Part shown: piece by piece, positions 9,593 to 18,540 of the stretch
How positions within the stretch are numbered: the stretch's first letter is position 1
How the letters are laid out: the number at the start of each line of letters is the position of its first letter
Origin: Holophagae bacterium
Lineage (GTDB): Bacteria > Acidobacteriota > Thermoanaerobaculia > Thermoanaerobaculales > Sulfomarinibacteraceae
Reading direction: 5' to 3'
NCBI GenBank assembly: GCA_003105185.1
Contig: PQAJ01000034.1
Coordinates: 1-40,523 of the forward strand
DNA length: 40,523 nucleotides
Notes under the pieces: model-generated
Databases searched by the model: none
The model's input: only the letters and a program-made list of their open reading frames with translations
What the model was told of the DNA's origin: nothing
Program-made: the position numbers and the translations under genes

Positions 9593-9612
9593 GGGTGCGG
9601 GGTTCCGCACCC
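9593..9612. other. perfect 8-bp stem-loop, possible processing or termination site of the minus-strand gene
   Basis: GGGTGCGG-GGTT-CCGCACCC; no clear T-tract. Confidence 0.5.
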
Positions 9613-9621
9613 CACGCGATC

Positions 9622-10323
9622 CTAATTGATGACCCCGGACTCGCCGAGGTTGCGCTCGGCGAACTCGAGCGCTCGGTCGTAGCCATCGTACTCTCGGCAG
9701 TGGTTCTGCATCAGGTGGAAGACCTCGGTGGCCTTGGCCATCTCGCCGGCGTTCGCGTAGCTGACCATCAGGTGCTCGAGGGACTCGCAGTCGTTGTGCC
9801 GGGTGAAGGCGGCGGCCTCGGAGAAGACCAGCGCGGCCTCGTTCTGGCCGGTTCCCTGGAAGGACAGGTTGAGGAAGGTGAGGATGTTGCCGATGTAGGT
9901 CTCGTCGTAGACGTCGTGCATGTACGGCAGGCAGCGCAGGAAGTAGGGGATGGCATCGGCGAAGCGCTTGGCGTCGAACAGGATCACGCCGAGCGTGTAG
10001 CAGGACTGGCAGTAGACGCTGAGCACCTCATCGAAGGTCTCGAGAAAGGCCTTGTACCCGGCCACCGACTGCTCGAGGATCCTGCTGGCCGGCTCGATCT
10101 CCTCGAGGTCGTAGTGAATCGTCCCGAGCAGGCCGAGCAGGAAGCACCGCCAGTTGGGCTCCTGCTCGAGCTCGAGCAGCGCGCCGAGCTTCTCGATGTC
10201 AGTGTGATCGGCGGTACGAGCGTCCATGCGCTCGATGGCGACCTCGATGCCGGCCGCCACCCGACCCGTGAGGTCGGTGCCGCTGTACCACTCAGGAATC
10301 GCCATGACGTCCACCTCGTCCAT
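9622..10323 (-). CDS. TPR-like tetratricopeptide protein
   Basis: repeating helical hairpins: YKAFLETFDEVLSVYCQSCYTLGVILFDAKRFADAIPYFLRCLPYM, NILTFLNLSFQGTGQNEAALVFSEAAAF, VSYANAGEMAKATEVFHLM. Confidence 0.65.
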   Translation of the reverse strand: MDEVDVMAIPEWYSGTDLTGRVAAGIEVAIERMDARTADHTDIEKLGALLELEQEPNWRCFLLGLLGTIHYDLEEIEPASRILEQSVAGYKAFLETFDEVLSVYCQSCYTLGVILFDAKRFADAIPYFLRCLPYMHDVYDETYIGNILTFLNLSFQGTGQNEAALVFSEAAAFTRHNDCESLEHLMVSYANAGEMAKATEVFHLMQNHCREYDGYDRALEFAERNLGESGVIN

Positions 10324-10503
10324 ATCGGGCGGACAGTGTAGCGGCTCCTGCTTTCCGGGTAAACCATGGCAGTCGAGAATCTTCCATGTGCCGGGCCGGC
10401 GCGGCGCCGGCTGTCGCACGAAGCTGGCTGAAATCCCACGCAGCCGTCGGCGGTTGTGGGGCGGGCAGCTACCGGACCGGCTCGGGGTCGTGCGGGCCGG
10501 CAC

Positions 10504-10531
10504 TTGACGGCGCGGCGGGAGCGAGTACAAT
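10504..10531 (+). promoter_or_regulatory. sigma70-type promoter upstream of small ORFs
   Basis: TTGACG (10504-10509), 16-nt spacer, TACAAT (10526-10531). Confidence 0.65.
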
Positions 10532-10632
10532 CGCGACCTCATCTCATGTTTGTCGCGGCTGATGGAGGCCCTCATGCTGAAGAAACGAGCGGTACGAGGC
10601 GCCGACCCAGGCGTCGTGACCTGAGCGCCGCC

Positions 10633-10755
10633 ATGAGCTGCCGCAAGGGCAAGTCCAAGACCAAACCGAAGGTCGGCGCTTTCAGGTGTGCGGAGTGCGG
10701 TGCGTTCGTCAAGCAGAAGAAGGATGTCTGCGAGCCCAAGAAGATCAAGAAGTGA
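10633..10755 (+). CDS. 40-aa Lys-rich protein with one CxxC and a third Cys
   Basis: MSCRKGKSKTKPKVGAFRCAECGAFVKQKKDVCEPKKIKK. Confidence 0.7.
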   Translation: MSCRKGKSKTKPKVGAFRCAECGAFVKQKKDVCEPKKIKK

Positions 10756-11070
10756 CAAAGCTGCCGTCGGCTGCCGTCGGGTGGCGCCGGACGTCGCGCG
10801 CGATCACGACTCGCGCCGGGCGCCCGCCGTCGTTCGGTGGTCAGAGGGAAAAGAGCGCCCGTGCCCCCGAGGCGAGCGGACTGATCCGTCCGGCTGCGGT
10901 ATGGCACGGGCGCTTCGATGCTGCACCGCGCAGTATACGAGACCCTCGGGCGATGCAATAGCCCCCCTTCGCTTCGGACGCCCGGGGCCATCGCGGTTGA
11001 GCCGACCCCGCCGAAGCACTATGCTTCGCGCTCGGACCGGCTGCCGGCGGCAAGCGGAGCGCAGAGATTC

Positions 11071-12738
11071 ATGAACAACGCCCACGTTGACATCTCCTAC
11101 CGCGGTGCGCCGCATCGGGTGCGAGCCGGCACCCGGATCGACGAGTTCCTGCGTGAGGTCGATGGCGAGATTCCCGACACCGTGCTGTCGGCGCTGGTCA
11201 ATCGGCGGCAGGTGATGCTCGATTTCCCGCTCCGCGGCTCGGTGGAGCTCGACCTGGTCCGCTACGGCGACCGCGAGGGCGAGTCGGTGTACAAGCGCTC
11301 GGTGAGCCTCATGTTCTACGAGGCCTGCCTCGAGCTCTTTCCCCAGGCCCGGCCGGTCATCGGCCAGTCGCTGGGCAACTGCTACCACTATCAAATGCGC
11401 GGCGAGCATCCGCCGCTCGACGAGATGGCGGCGTCCCTCGACCGGCGGATGGGTGAGCTGCACCGCGAGCGGCGCCCCTTCGTCCGTTCCACGGTGACCA
11501 TCGAGGAGGTCGAGAACCACTTTCGGGCGATGGGTTACGTCGGCAAGCTCGAGCTGCTGGAGACGCGGCGTTCGTCGACGGTGCACACGGTGAGCTGCGG
11601 TCGGTTCGTCGACATCGCCCACGGGCCCTGCGCGCCGCACACCGGCTGCCTGCCGACCTTCGGCGTGCTGCCCTACGGCGACGGGCTGATTCTCCAGTTC
11701 CCTAGGCGGGCAGACCGCAGCCGGCTGCCGGCGTTCACGCCCCGGCCGAAGCTGTTCGCCACCTACCTCGAGACCCGCGCCTGGCAGGAGCTGCTCGGCG
11801 TTCACCACGTCGGGCAGCTGAACCGGCTGTGCCTCGACGGCGGAATCCGCGACATCGTGCGTGTGGCCGAGGGGCTGCACGAGAAGAAGATCAGCCAGAT
11901 TGCGGACCAGATCATGTCCCAGCAGCCGCGGGCGAGGCTGGTGCTGGTGGCCGGGCCATCGGGATCCGGCAAGACCACCTTCGCCCACCGCCTCGGCATC
12001 CAGCTGCGGGTCAACGGCATCGAGCCGGTGGCGCTGTCCCTCGACAACTACTACGTCAACCGCGAGATGACACCGCGCGGCGAGGACGGCGAGCCTGACT
12101 TTGAGGCGCTCGAGGCGATCGACTTGCCGCTGTTCCGGCAGCACCTGGCGGAGCTGCTCGACGGGAACGAGGTGGCAACCCCGCGGTTCGACTTCCCGCG
12201 CGGCCAGCGGACCGACCCCAGCTCGTGGGTGCCGCTGCGCCTCCTCGAGCACCAGGTGCTGGTGATCGAGGGCATTCACGGGCTGAACGAGCGGCTGACC
12301 GAGTCGATCCCGGCGTCGAGCGCCTTCCGGATCTTCATCTCGGCGCTTTCCCAACTGGCGGCCGACGACCACAACCGGCTCTTCACCGCGGACGCGCGGC
12401 TGGTCCGCAGGATTGTCCGCGACCGCAGGTATCGGGGATTCTCGGCCGAGCGCACGATCGAGCTCTGGGAGCAGGTGCGGCGGGGGGAAGGCCGCTGGAT
12501 CTTCCCGTTCCAGGAGCGTGCGGACGTGATCTTCAACTCGGCGCTGGTCTACGAGCCGGCGGTGCTGAAGACCTACGCCGAGCGCTTCCTGCTCCAGGTA
12601 CCGCGGACCAGCCCCGCCTACACGGAGGCGTTCCGGCTGCTCAAGGGCCTGTCGATGTTCGTGCCGATCTTCCCGGACGAGGTGCCGCAGACCTCGATCT
12701 TGCGCGAGTTCATCGGCGGCAGCGGCTTTGACTACTAG
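11071..12738 (+). CDS. TGS / ThrRS second-domain-like / uridine kinase (phosphoribulokinase-family) fusion
   Basis: N-terminal TGS-like VDISYRGAPHRVRAGTRIDEFLRE; ThrRS-like CGRFVDIAHGPCAPHTG; kinase P-loop LVLVAGPSGSGKTTFAHRL and LSLDNYYVNREMTPRGEDGEPDFEALEAID. Confidence 0.9.
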   Translation: MNNAHVDISYRGAPHRVRAGTRIDEFLREVDGEIPDTVLSALVNRRQVMLDFPLRGSVELDLVRYGDREGESVYKRSVSLMFYEACLELFPQARPVIGQSLGNCYHYQMRGEHPPLDEMAASLDRRMGELHRERRPFVRSTVTIEEVENHFRAMGYVGKLELLETRRSSTVHTVSCGRFVDIAHGPCAPHTGCLPTFGVLPYGDGLILQFPRRADRSRLPAFTPRPKLFATYLETRAWQELLGVHHVGQLNRLCLDGGIRDIVRVAEGLHEKKISQIADQIMSQQPRARLVLVAGPSGSGKTTFAHRLGIQLRVNGIEPVALSLDNYYVNREMTPRGEDGEPDFEALEAIDLPLFRQHLAELLDGNEVATPRFDFPRGQRTDPSSWVPLRLLEHQVLVIEGIHGLNERLTESIPASSAFRIFISALSQLAADDHNRLFTADARLVRRIVRDRRYRGFSAERTIELWEQVRRGEGRWIFPFQERADVIFNSALVYEPAVLKTYAERFLLQVPRTSPAYTEAFRLLKGLSMFVPIFPDEVPQTSILREFIGGSGFDY

Positions 12739-12796
12739 CTCGACCTCGGATGTCGAAAGCCCCGGCGCAGGGGAGCGAACCGCCACCAGCGCGGAG

Positions 12797-12860
12797 CCCG
12801 CAGAGACGGCCGCGGAGAAGGTCAACAGGTTCTTCCCCGTGTTCCCCGCGGTCTCTGCGG
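12797..12860. repeat. intergenic imperfect inverted repeat (CCGCAGAGAC...GTCTCTGCGG)
   Basis: CCGCAGAGAC (12798-12807) / GTCTCTGCGG (12851-12860) with inner CCGCGG on both arms. Confidence 0.7.
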
Positions 12861-12936
12861 TTCAAGTGGCGTGCGGCCTTGCACGGAAGCGAATGGAGGC
12901 AGGAAGCACCAACCTGCTGCGAAGGGGGACCCAGCC

Positions 12937-13569
12937 GTGACGAAGCCTGAGCAGGCGAGGGCGGTGGCCGAGCTGCTCGCCGGCGCCTACCCGGACGCCA
13001 GGTGCGAGCTCGACTACCGGGACCCCTGGCAGCTGCTGGTCGCGACCGTACTGTCGGCGCAGTGCACGGACCAGCGGGTCAACCAGGTGACCCCGGGCCT
13101 GTTCGCGAGGTGGCCGACGCCCGCTGCCGTGGCTTCGGCGCCCCTCGAAGAGCTCGAAGAGGCCGTCCGCCCGACCGGCTTCTATCGCAACAAGGCGCGC
13201 GCCGTCCGCGACGCGGCGCGGGTGCTCGTGTCACAGCACAGCGGCGAGGTCCCGCAGGACTTGGAGGCCCTGGTGGAGTTGCCCGGCGTCGGCCGCAAGA
13301 CCGCCAAGGTCGTGCTCGGCGAGGTCTTCGGTCTCGCTGCCGGGATTGCGGTCGACACCCACGTCCGGAGGGTCGCCGGGCGGATCGGCCTCACCCGGTC
13401 CAGCGACCCGGAGCTGATCGCCGGCGAGCTCGAGCGGCTCGTCCCGCGGTCCGGCTGGGTGGCGTTTTCGATGCGGATGATCCTTCACGGCCGGCGGGTG
13501 TGCGCGGCGCGGCGGCCGCGCTGCACGGAGTGCGCGCTCGAGCCGGTGTGCGAGAAGGCCGGAGTCTGA
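12937..13569 (+). CDS. nth: endonuclease III
   Basis: LLVATVLSAQCTDQRVN, LPGVGRKTAKVVLGE, VDTHVRRV, FeS ligands C-X6-C-X2-C-X5-C (CAARRPRCTECALEPVC). Confidence 0.95.
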   Translation: MTKPEQARAVAELLAGAYPDARCELDYRDPWQLLVATVLSAQCTDQRVNQVTPGLFARWPTPAAVASAPLEELEEAVRPTGFYRNKARAVRDAARVLVSQHSGEVPQDLEALVELPGVGRKTAKVVLGEVFGLAAGIAVDTHVRRVAGRIGLTRSSDPELIAGELERLVPRSGWVAFSMRMILHGRRVCAARRPRCTECALEPVCEKAGV

Positions 13570-13652
13570 GAGCCCGAGCTGACGGCGCCCCGGCCCGGAG
13601 TCGGGCCTCGCGCACCGGCCGGCGGGGCGAGAGTCGCTCGTTTGGCTGCTGG

Positions 13653-14603
13653 TCAGCCGGCGACGGCTGATCCCTCGCCGGAGAGAGTGCCGCCGGCCGC
13701 TGCAGCCGGCTGCCGCCGCCACCGCCGGTGCATCCACACCCACTGCTCGGGGTAGTCTCGGACCTGGCGCTCGATGGCGGCGGTGGCGTCCGCGGTGAGC
13801 GCGGTGATCCGTTCCTCGATGGGGCCGGGCGGCGGCTCGGGCAGTGGAGGGTGGATCTCCGCCAGGTGCCGGCCATCGGCGAGGCGGTGGTCGAAGACGG
13901 GCAGAACCGGGCAACCCCGGCGGAGGGCCAGCGACGCGGCGCCGAACGGCGTCCAGGCTGCGCGGCCGAAGAACGGCACGAACACGCCCGGGATGTCCTT
14001 GATGTCCTGGTCGATGAGCAGGCCGTTGACCCGGTTGGCGGCGAGGGCGGCGAGCAGACGGCGGCCGGCGTCCTGGCCGCGCGGCACCATTTCCGCTCCG
14101 AAGCGCGACCGCAGGGTGGTGGCGATGTGGTCGAGCCGCGGGTCGTGCATGCCGCGGACCGCGACCGTCAGCGGGATGCCGGCGACCCCGAGCCGGGCGT
14201 TGAGCAGCTCCCAGTTGCCGCAGTGGCCGGTGATGATCACCGCTCCGGTTCCGGCGTCCAGCGGGCGTTGCACGTGCTCGAGCCCGGTGATCGTGCACTG
14301 CGCGGCCACCTCCTCGGGTGTCGCCTGCAGCAGCCAGGCGACCTCGGCCAGCAGCATACCGACGTGGTGGGCGTTGCGGCGCAGCAACTCCCGGACCGCC
14401 CTCTCGTCGAGGTCGGGGAACGCGATCCGGAGGTGGTCTCTCGAGCGCCGCCGGTCGCGGGCGTTGAGCGCCATGACGAGCGCCCCGACCTGCGCTCCGA
14501 CCGGCCGGGTGACGCCGAGCGGCAACCGGCCGGCACCTGACAGGAAGGTCACGATGGCCCGGTACAGGAGGTGATCGCGCAGGCGCAGCGGACGCTCGCT
14601 CAT
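13653..14603 (-). CDS. LpxL/HtrB-type lysophospholipid (lipid A) acyltransferase
   Basis: ITGHCGNWELLNARLG, FGRAAWTPFGAASLALRRGCPVLPVF, YPEQWVWMHRRWRR. Confidence 0.9.
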   Translation of the reverse strand: MSERPLRLRDHLLYRAIVTFLSGAGRLPLGVTRPVGAQVGALVMALNARDRRRSRDHLRIAFPDLDERAVRELLRRNAHHVGMLLAEVAWLLQATPEEVAAQCTITGLEHVQRPLDAGTGAVIITGHCGNWELLNARLGVAGIPLTVAVRGMHDPRLDHIATTLRSRFGAEMVPRGQDAGRRLLAALAANRVNGLLIDQDIKDIPGVFVPFFGRAAWTPFGAASLALRRGCPVLPVFDHRLADGRHLAEIHPPLPEPPPGPIEERITALTADATAAIERQVRDYPEQWVWMHRRWRRQPAAAAGGTLSGEGSAVAG

Positions 14604-14679
14604 CGCAGGGCTCCAGCGCGAGGGCCGGCCGAGATGGTCGCCAGGATGTGCGACACCCGACCGGAAACGGCGTGCGTGG

Positions 14680-16833
14680 TCATCGCGCGATCGGCCACGC
14701 GTCAATCCTCGAGATCGTCGCCCGCTGGCCGTCGACCTCGACCTCATCGCCGACGCGGCTGCCGAGCAACCGCTGCGCCAGCTCGCTGCCGTTGGCGTAG
14801 ATCCGGCGCCCGACGTCGGCGTCCCACGAGCCGAGGATGGTGACCGGCGGCAGCGCAGTTCCTGCGGGGTCCTGGAGTTGGACCACGGTGCCGATGTTGA
14901 CACGGGAGGTGTCGGCGGCGCCGGGCTTGAGGGTCCTGACCAGCCCGAGCTCCCGCTGCAGCTTGGCCGCCTTGGCCGACTGCAGCTCCTGGCGGTCCCT
15001 GAGCATGTGGTACTCGAAGTTCTCGCGGAGGTCGCCCTCGGCGGCTGCCGCGGTGATGCCCTTCAGCGTTCTCGGGATCTCGACCTCGAGGAGCTCCTTC
15101 AGGTCGCGGCGCTTGGCCTCGATCGCCTCGGCGCTCGCCACGAACAGCGGCGTCTCGACCGCGGTCGCCGGCGCCCCCCGCCGCTGGATGGCCGCCTGCT
15201 CGATGAGGCGCGCGCGCTGCGGCTCGACTGCCGAGATCCGCGCGACCCGGGCCACGAAGCGGTCCACCTGCTGGGGTGAGGCGGACTCCAGGATGATCCG
15301 TACCGCCACGGCGCCGCCGTCGAGCAGGGCCTTCGCCCGCCCTCGCAGCGGCCCGAACTCGGACCGGGTCAGGGTGTCCGGGAGCTTCTCGAGGAGGGAT
15401 GGCGTCGCTCGTCGGCGGACCGGCTCCGGCGCGCCGGGCTGCACCATCGCCTCGCAGGCCCACACGAACTGGGCGGGGTGCTCGAAGTGGTTGCGGAACA
15501 CAGCCTCGACCGCGGCGTCCAGGAGGTCGCCTGCGCCCGCGTCGTCGAGAGCGCGGGCCACCATGTCGAGCACGGCCGGATGCTGCTCGTGCAGCATCCA
15601 GTCGCTCCACAGCTCGGTCCAGAGGTCAGGGCGCGCCGCCTGGACGGCCGCGAGGGCCGCCTCGCGCTCGCCCCGGTCCTGGATCCCCATCAACAGCTGG
15701 AGCGGCGGGCACTCCGCGATGAGCCGATCGCGCGACGTGGCGGCGTCGCCGGAGCCGCGAGCCATCCCGGCCAGGACCCCAGCGGTCTCCCAGGCGAGCC
15801 CGGGGTCGCGGCCGGCCAGCTCGGCGAGCGTGCCGGTGAGAAACGCCGCCGTCTCCGCCGCCTCGGCCGGACCCCGCGCGGCGAGGCGGCGGGCGACCGC
15901 CAGCCGCTGGCGGGGCTCAGCGGAGCGGAGCTCGTCGAGCAGGGCCTCGATGGTGGCCGTCGCGCTCGCGCCGACCGTGTAGCGCAGCCGCGACCCCGAG
16001 CCCGAGGCGAGCAGCCGCGGGTGCTTGCGCGCCTTCGCCCACCAGCCGGTCCAGTCGTCCGCTTCGACGATTCCTTCGAGAGCCGCCTTGATGGCGGCGA
16101 CGTCGGCCGGCTCGCCGAGGCTCTCGAGGAGCCCGACCAGCGCCTCTCCGGGAGACTCGAGCGCCTCGCGCCGGAGGCCGCCCGGGTCTTCGACCCCGCG
16201 GCGCCGGAAGTCGCCCGGGGGAAGGCGCCGCAGGAAGCGGGCGGCGGCTCCGAACGGCACCGACACCGGGCGCCGTCCGCCACCGAGGTCGACCTTGATG
16301 TTCTCGAGCTCGAGGTTGGCGTCGACCACCCGGCCGACCCCCTGGCCGATGACCTCGACGATGGTGTCCCGGTCGTGATCCAGCCAGCGCTCGATGACGT
16401 CGAGCTGTTCGAGCGGTCGACGCGAGTCGCGGAGCGGGTGGCGATCGAGGACCTGCTTGAGCGACGGGCTGCCGGCGCGAGCCGCGATCAGAGCCTTCTC
16501 GAGGCGTGCGATCGGCTCGGCGCCCGGTTTCTCGGCCAGCCGGACGATCTCCCGCAGCACTGCGAGCGCGTCGTCCCGCTCGCGGCGCTGCTCCAGGGTG
16601 TCCGCGAGCAGCTCGAGCAGCGTCGCGGCGAACGGCTTGTGGCCCTTCTTCCAGAGGGCTCGCCGGACCTCGAGCAGGCTGGCGGTCGCGATCGTTGGCG
16701 CCTCGAGAGCCTCCAGCCACAGCTCCTCGATGCGCTCGAGATCGTCGGCCTCGAGCGCGGCGTCGAAGAGGCTGTCCACTGTTGGTTGCTCGTCCAACGC
16801 TGTCCCCCTTACCGGGCCCCGGGATTGTACCAA
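14680..16833 (-). CDS. GreA-type transcription elongation factor fused to a large alpha-helical N-terminal region
   Basis: C-terminus: AAAEGDLRENFEYHMLRDRQELQSAKAAKLQREL (GreA coiled coil) and PVTILGSWDADVGRRIYANGSELAQRLLGSRVGDEVEV (GreA C-terminal domain). The true start may be a few codons downstream. Confidence 0.85.
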   Translation of the reverse strand: MVQSRGPVRGTALDEQPTVDSLFDAALEADDLERIEELWLEALEAPTIATASLLEVRRALWKKGHKPFAATLLELLADTLEQRRERDDALAVLREIVRLAEKPGAEPIARLEKALIAARAGSPSLKQVLDRHPLRDSRRPLEQLDVIERWLDHDRDTIVEVIGQGVGRVVDANLELENIKVDLGGGRRPVSVPFGAAARFLRRLPPGDFRRRGVEDPGGLRREALESPGEALVGLLESLGEPADVAAIKAALEGIVEADDWTGWWAKARKHPRLLASGSGSRLRYTVGASATATIEALLDELRSAEPRQRLAVARRLAARGPAEAAETAAFLTGTLAELAGRDPGLAWETAGVLAGMARGSGDAATSRDRLIAECPPLQLLMGIQDRGEREAALAAVQAARPDLWTELWSDWMLHEQHPAVLDMVARALDDAGAGDLLDAAVEAVFRNHFEHPAQFVWACEAMVQPGAPEPVRRRATPSLLEKLPDTLTRSEFGPLRGRAKALLDGGAVAVRIILESASPQQVDRFVARVARISAVEPQRARLIEQAAIQRRGAPATAVETPLFVASAEAIEAKRRDLKELLEVEIPRTLKGITAAAAEGDLRENFEYHMLRDRQELQSAKAAKLQRELGLVRTLKPGAADTSRVNIGTVVQLQDPAGTALPPVTILGSWDADVGRRIYANGSELAQRLLGSRVGDEVEVDGQRATISRIDAWPIAR

Positions 16834-16901
16834 GGGTTGCGGCGGCGCTTTGCGATCGCCGGGCGAATCGCGTAAGGTGACGGCGGTTCGGGGAGGCTGC
16901 C

Positions 16902-18515
16902 ATGAGAAGCATCCTGATTGTCATCCTGGCCGGCGCACTGACCGCCTTGGCATCTCCGGCAGCGGGCGAAGAGCTCGATCTGCTGCCACTCGGCGGCGGC
17001 GAGCTCGCGACCCAGCTCGGGAGCGCCCCGGCGGGCACCTTCGTCGACACCGCCGCCAACAGCGAGCTCTCCCTCGGGGAGCTGGCCGCGGAGCTCGTGA
17101 AGGCGCGCGTCGTCTTGATCGGCGAGGCGCACACCGAGATCGAGCAGAAGAGGTTTCACGGCGAGCTGCTCGACGTCATGGCGGCCCTCAAGGGCGAGCT
17201 CGTGCTCGGCATGGAGTTCTTCCTGCGCACGGACCAGGAGGCCCTCGACGCCTGGCTCGCAGGCACGATCGACGACGCCGAAATGCTGCGGCGGACCGCC
17301 TGGTACGACCGCGGCAGCTACCGTTTCGAGTACTACCGCCCGGCCATGGAGGTGGCGCGCTCTCGCGGCCTGCGCGTGGTCGGGTTGAACGTCCCCCGGG
17401 AGATCCCCCGGGCGGTGAACCGCGGCGGTCTGGAGGCGCTGAGCGATGAGCAGCGCGCGCTGGTGGGGGAGGTCACGACCGGCGGTTCGCCCGAGCACCG
17501 CTACCTGATTGCCCGCTACTTCGGCGACACCGTGGCCGTGATGCCGCCGAGCTGGTTCGAGAACATGTATGCGGCGCAGTGCCTGTGGGACGTGGTCATG
17601 GCGCGCTCCATTCTCGCCAACCTCCGCCCCGACGAGACGATGGTGGTCATCGTCGGCACCGGGCACGTCGCCTACGACCTCGGCATCTCGCGGCGGATCG
17701 CTGACGAGCTCGCCGCGGCCGGCCGGCCCGCGATGGCGGTGGCCACCTTCTGCCCGGTGACCGCGCCGCCGCCTCCCGACCCCGAGGAGGACCCGGCTGG
17801 GCACCCGATGGGCGGAGGGGGCAAGGGCATGGGCACCGGAGCCGCGACGGCCAGTCCGGCCAGCTTCACTCGCAGCCTCGCCGACTTCGTGGGCGTGTTC
17901 CCGGACGCCGGCGGCGTCGAGGCCTACCCCCAGCTCGGGTTCCAGCTGACGGAGAAGGACGAAGGCTCCACAGTGTCGATGGTCTGGCCCGACAGCATTG
18001 CGGCTGCGGCCGGACTCGCCTCGGGCGACCGCATCGTCGACCTCAACGGGGTTCGTCCGGCCAGCCGCTCCGAGCTGCGCACGCTGTTGGCGGCAACCGA
18101 GTGGCGGCAGCGCGTCGGCTTCCTGGTCGAGCGTGGCGGCGCGCAACAGGAGGTCGCGATGCTGCTCTACCCCAAGGTCGACATCGGCGAGCCGGCGACC
18201 GCTCCGGGCTGGTCGATCGCGACCGCGGCAGATGTCGATCCGGAGGCGGGATCGCCGGTGGTCGAGGCAGGGGCAGACCCGCGTCCGCGCTCGATCCTGG
18301 TCCGCCGCGACGGCATTCCGCAGTGGGTCGAGGTGCGGACCGGAGACGCCCTCGATGTGGTGCATGAGCTGGATGCCGACGGTCGGGTGGTGCGCAGCCT
18401 CTACCGGACGCAGCAGCCGGACGGCGCGGTCGAGGTGCGCTACCGGCGAACGGCGGGCGGCGTGCTCGAGTCAGCGGTTCGCGTCGACCGCACCGGCAGC
18501 GAGCTCGCGCCCTGA
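16902..18515 (+). CDS. secreted ChaN-family (DUF399) protein with C-terminal PDZ-like region
   Basis: signal peptide; VVLIGEAHTEIEQKRFHGELL...LGMEFFLRTDQEALDAWL...VVIVGTGHVAYDLGI; PDZ-like VSMVWPDSIAAAAGLASGDRIVDLNGVRPASRSELRTLL. Confidence 0.85.
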   Translation: MRSILIVILAGALTALASPAAGEELDLLPLGGGELATQLGSAPAGTFVDTAANSELSLGELAAELVKARVVLIGEAHTEIEQKRFHGELLDVMAALKGELVLGMEFFLRTDQEALDAWLAGTIDDAEMLRRTAWYDRGSYRFEYYRPAMEVARSRGLRVVGLNVPREIPRAVNRGGLEALSDEQRALVGEVTTGGSPEHRYLIARYFGDTVAVMPPSWFENMYAAQCLWDVVMARSILANLRPDETMVVIVGTGHVAYDLGISRRIADELAAAGRPAMAVATFCPVTAPPPPDPEEDPAGHPMGGGGKGMGTGAATASPASFTRSLADFVGVFPDAGGVEAYPQLGFQLTEKDEGSTVSMVWPDSIAAAAGLASGDRIVDLNGVRPASRSELRTLLAATEWRQRVGFLVERGGAQQEVAMLLYPKVDIGEPATAPGWSIATAADVDPEAGSPVVEAGADPRPRSILVRRDGIPQWVEVRTGDALDVVHELDADGRVVRSLYRTQQPDGAVEVRYRRTAGGVLESAVRVDRTGSELAP

Positions 18516-18540
18516 CCGCCGCTGGTGAGGGGGCCCCGCC

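Noticed and set aside
10804-12825. 673-aa minus-strand ORF over the kinase fusion
   Set aside because: Antisense to an unambiguous coding sequence; no recognisable domain.
15478-16875. 465-aa plus-strand ORF antisense to the GreA fusion
   Set aside because: GC-driven shadow ORF; the opposite strand has clear GreA motifs.
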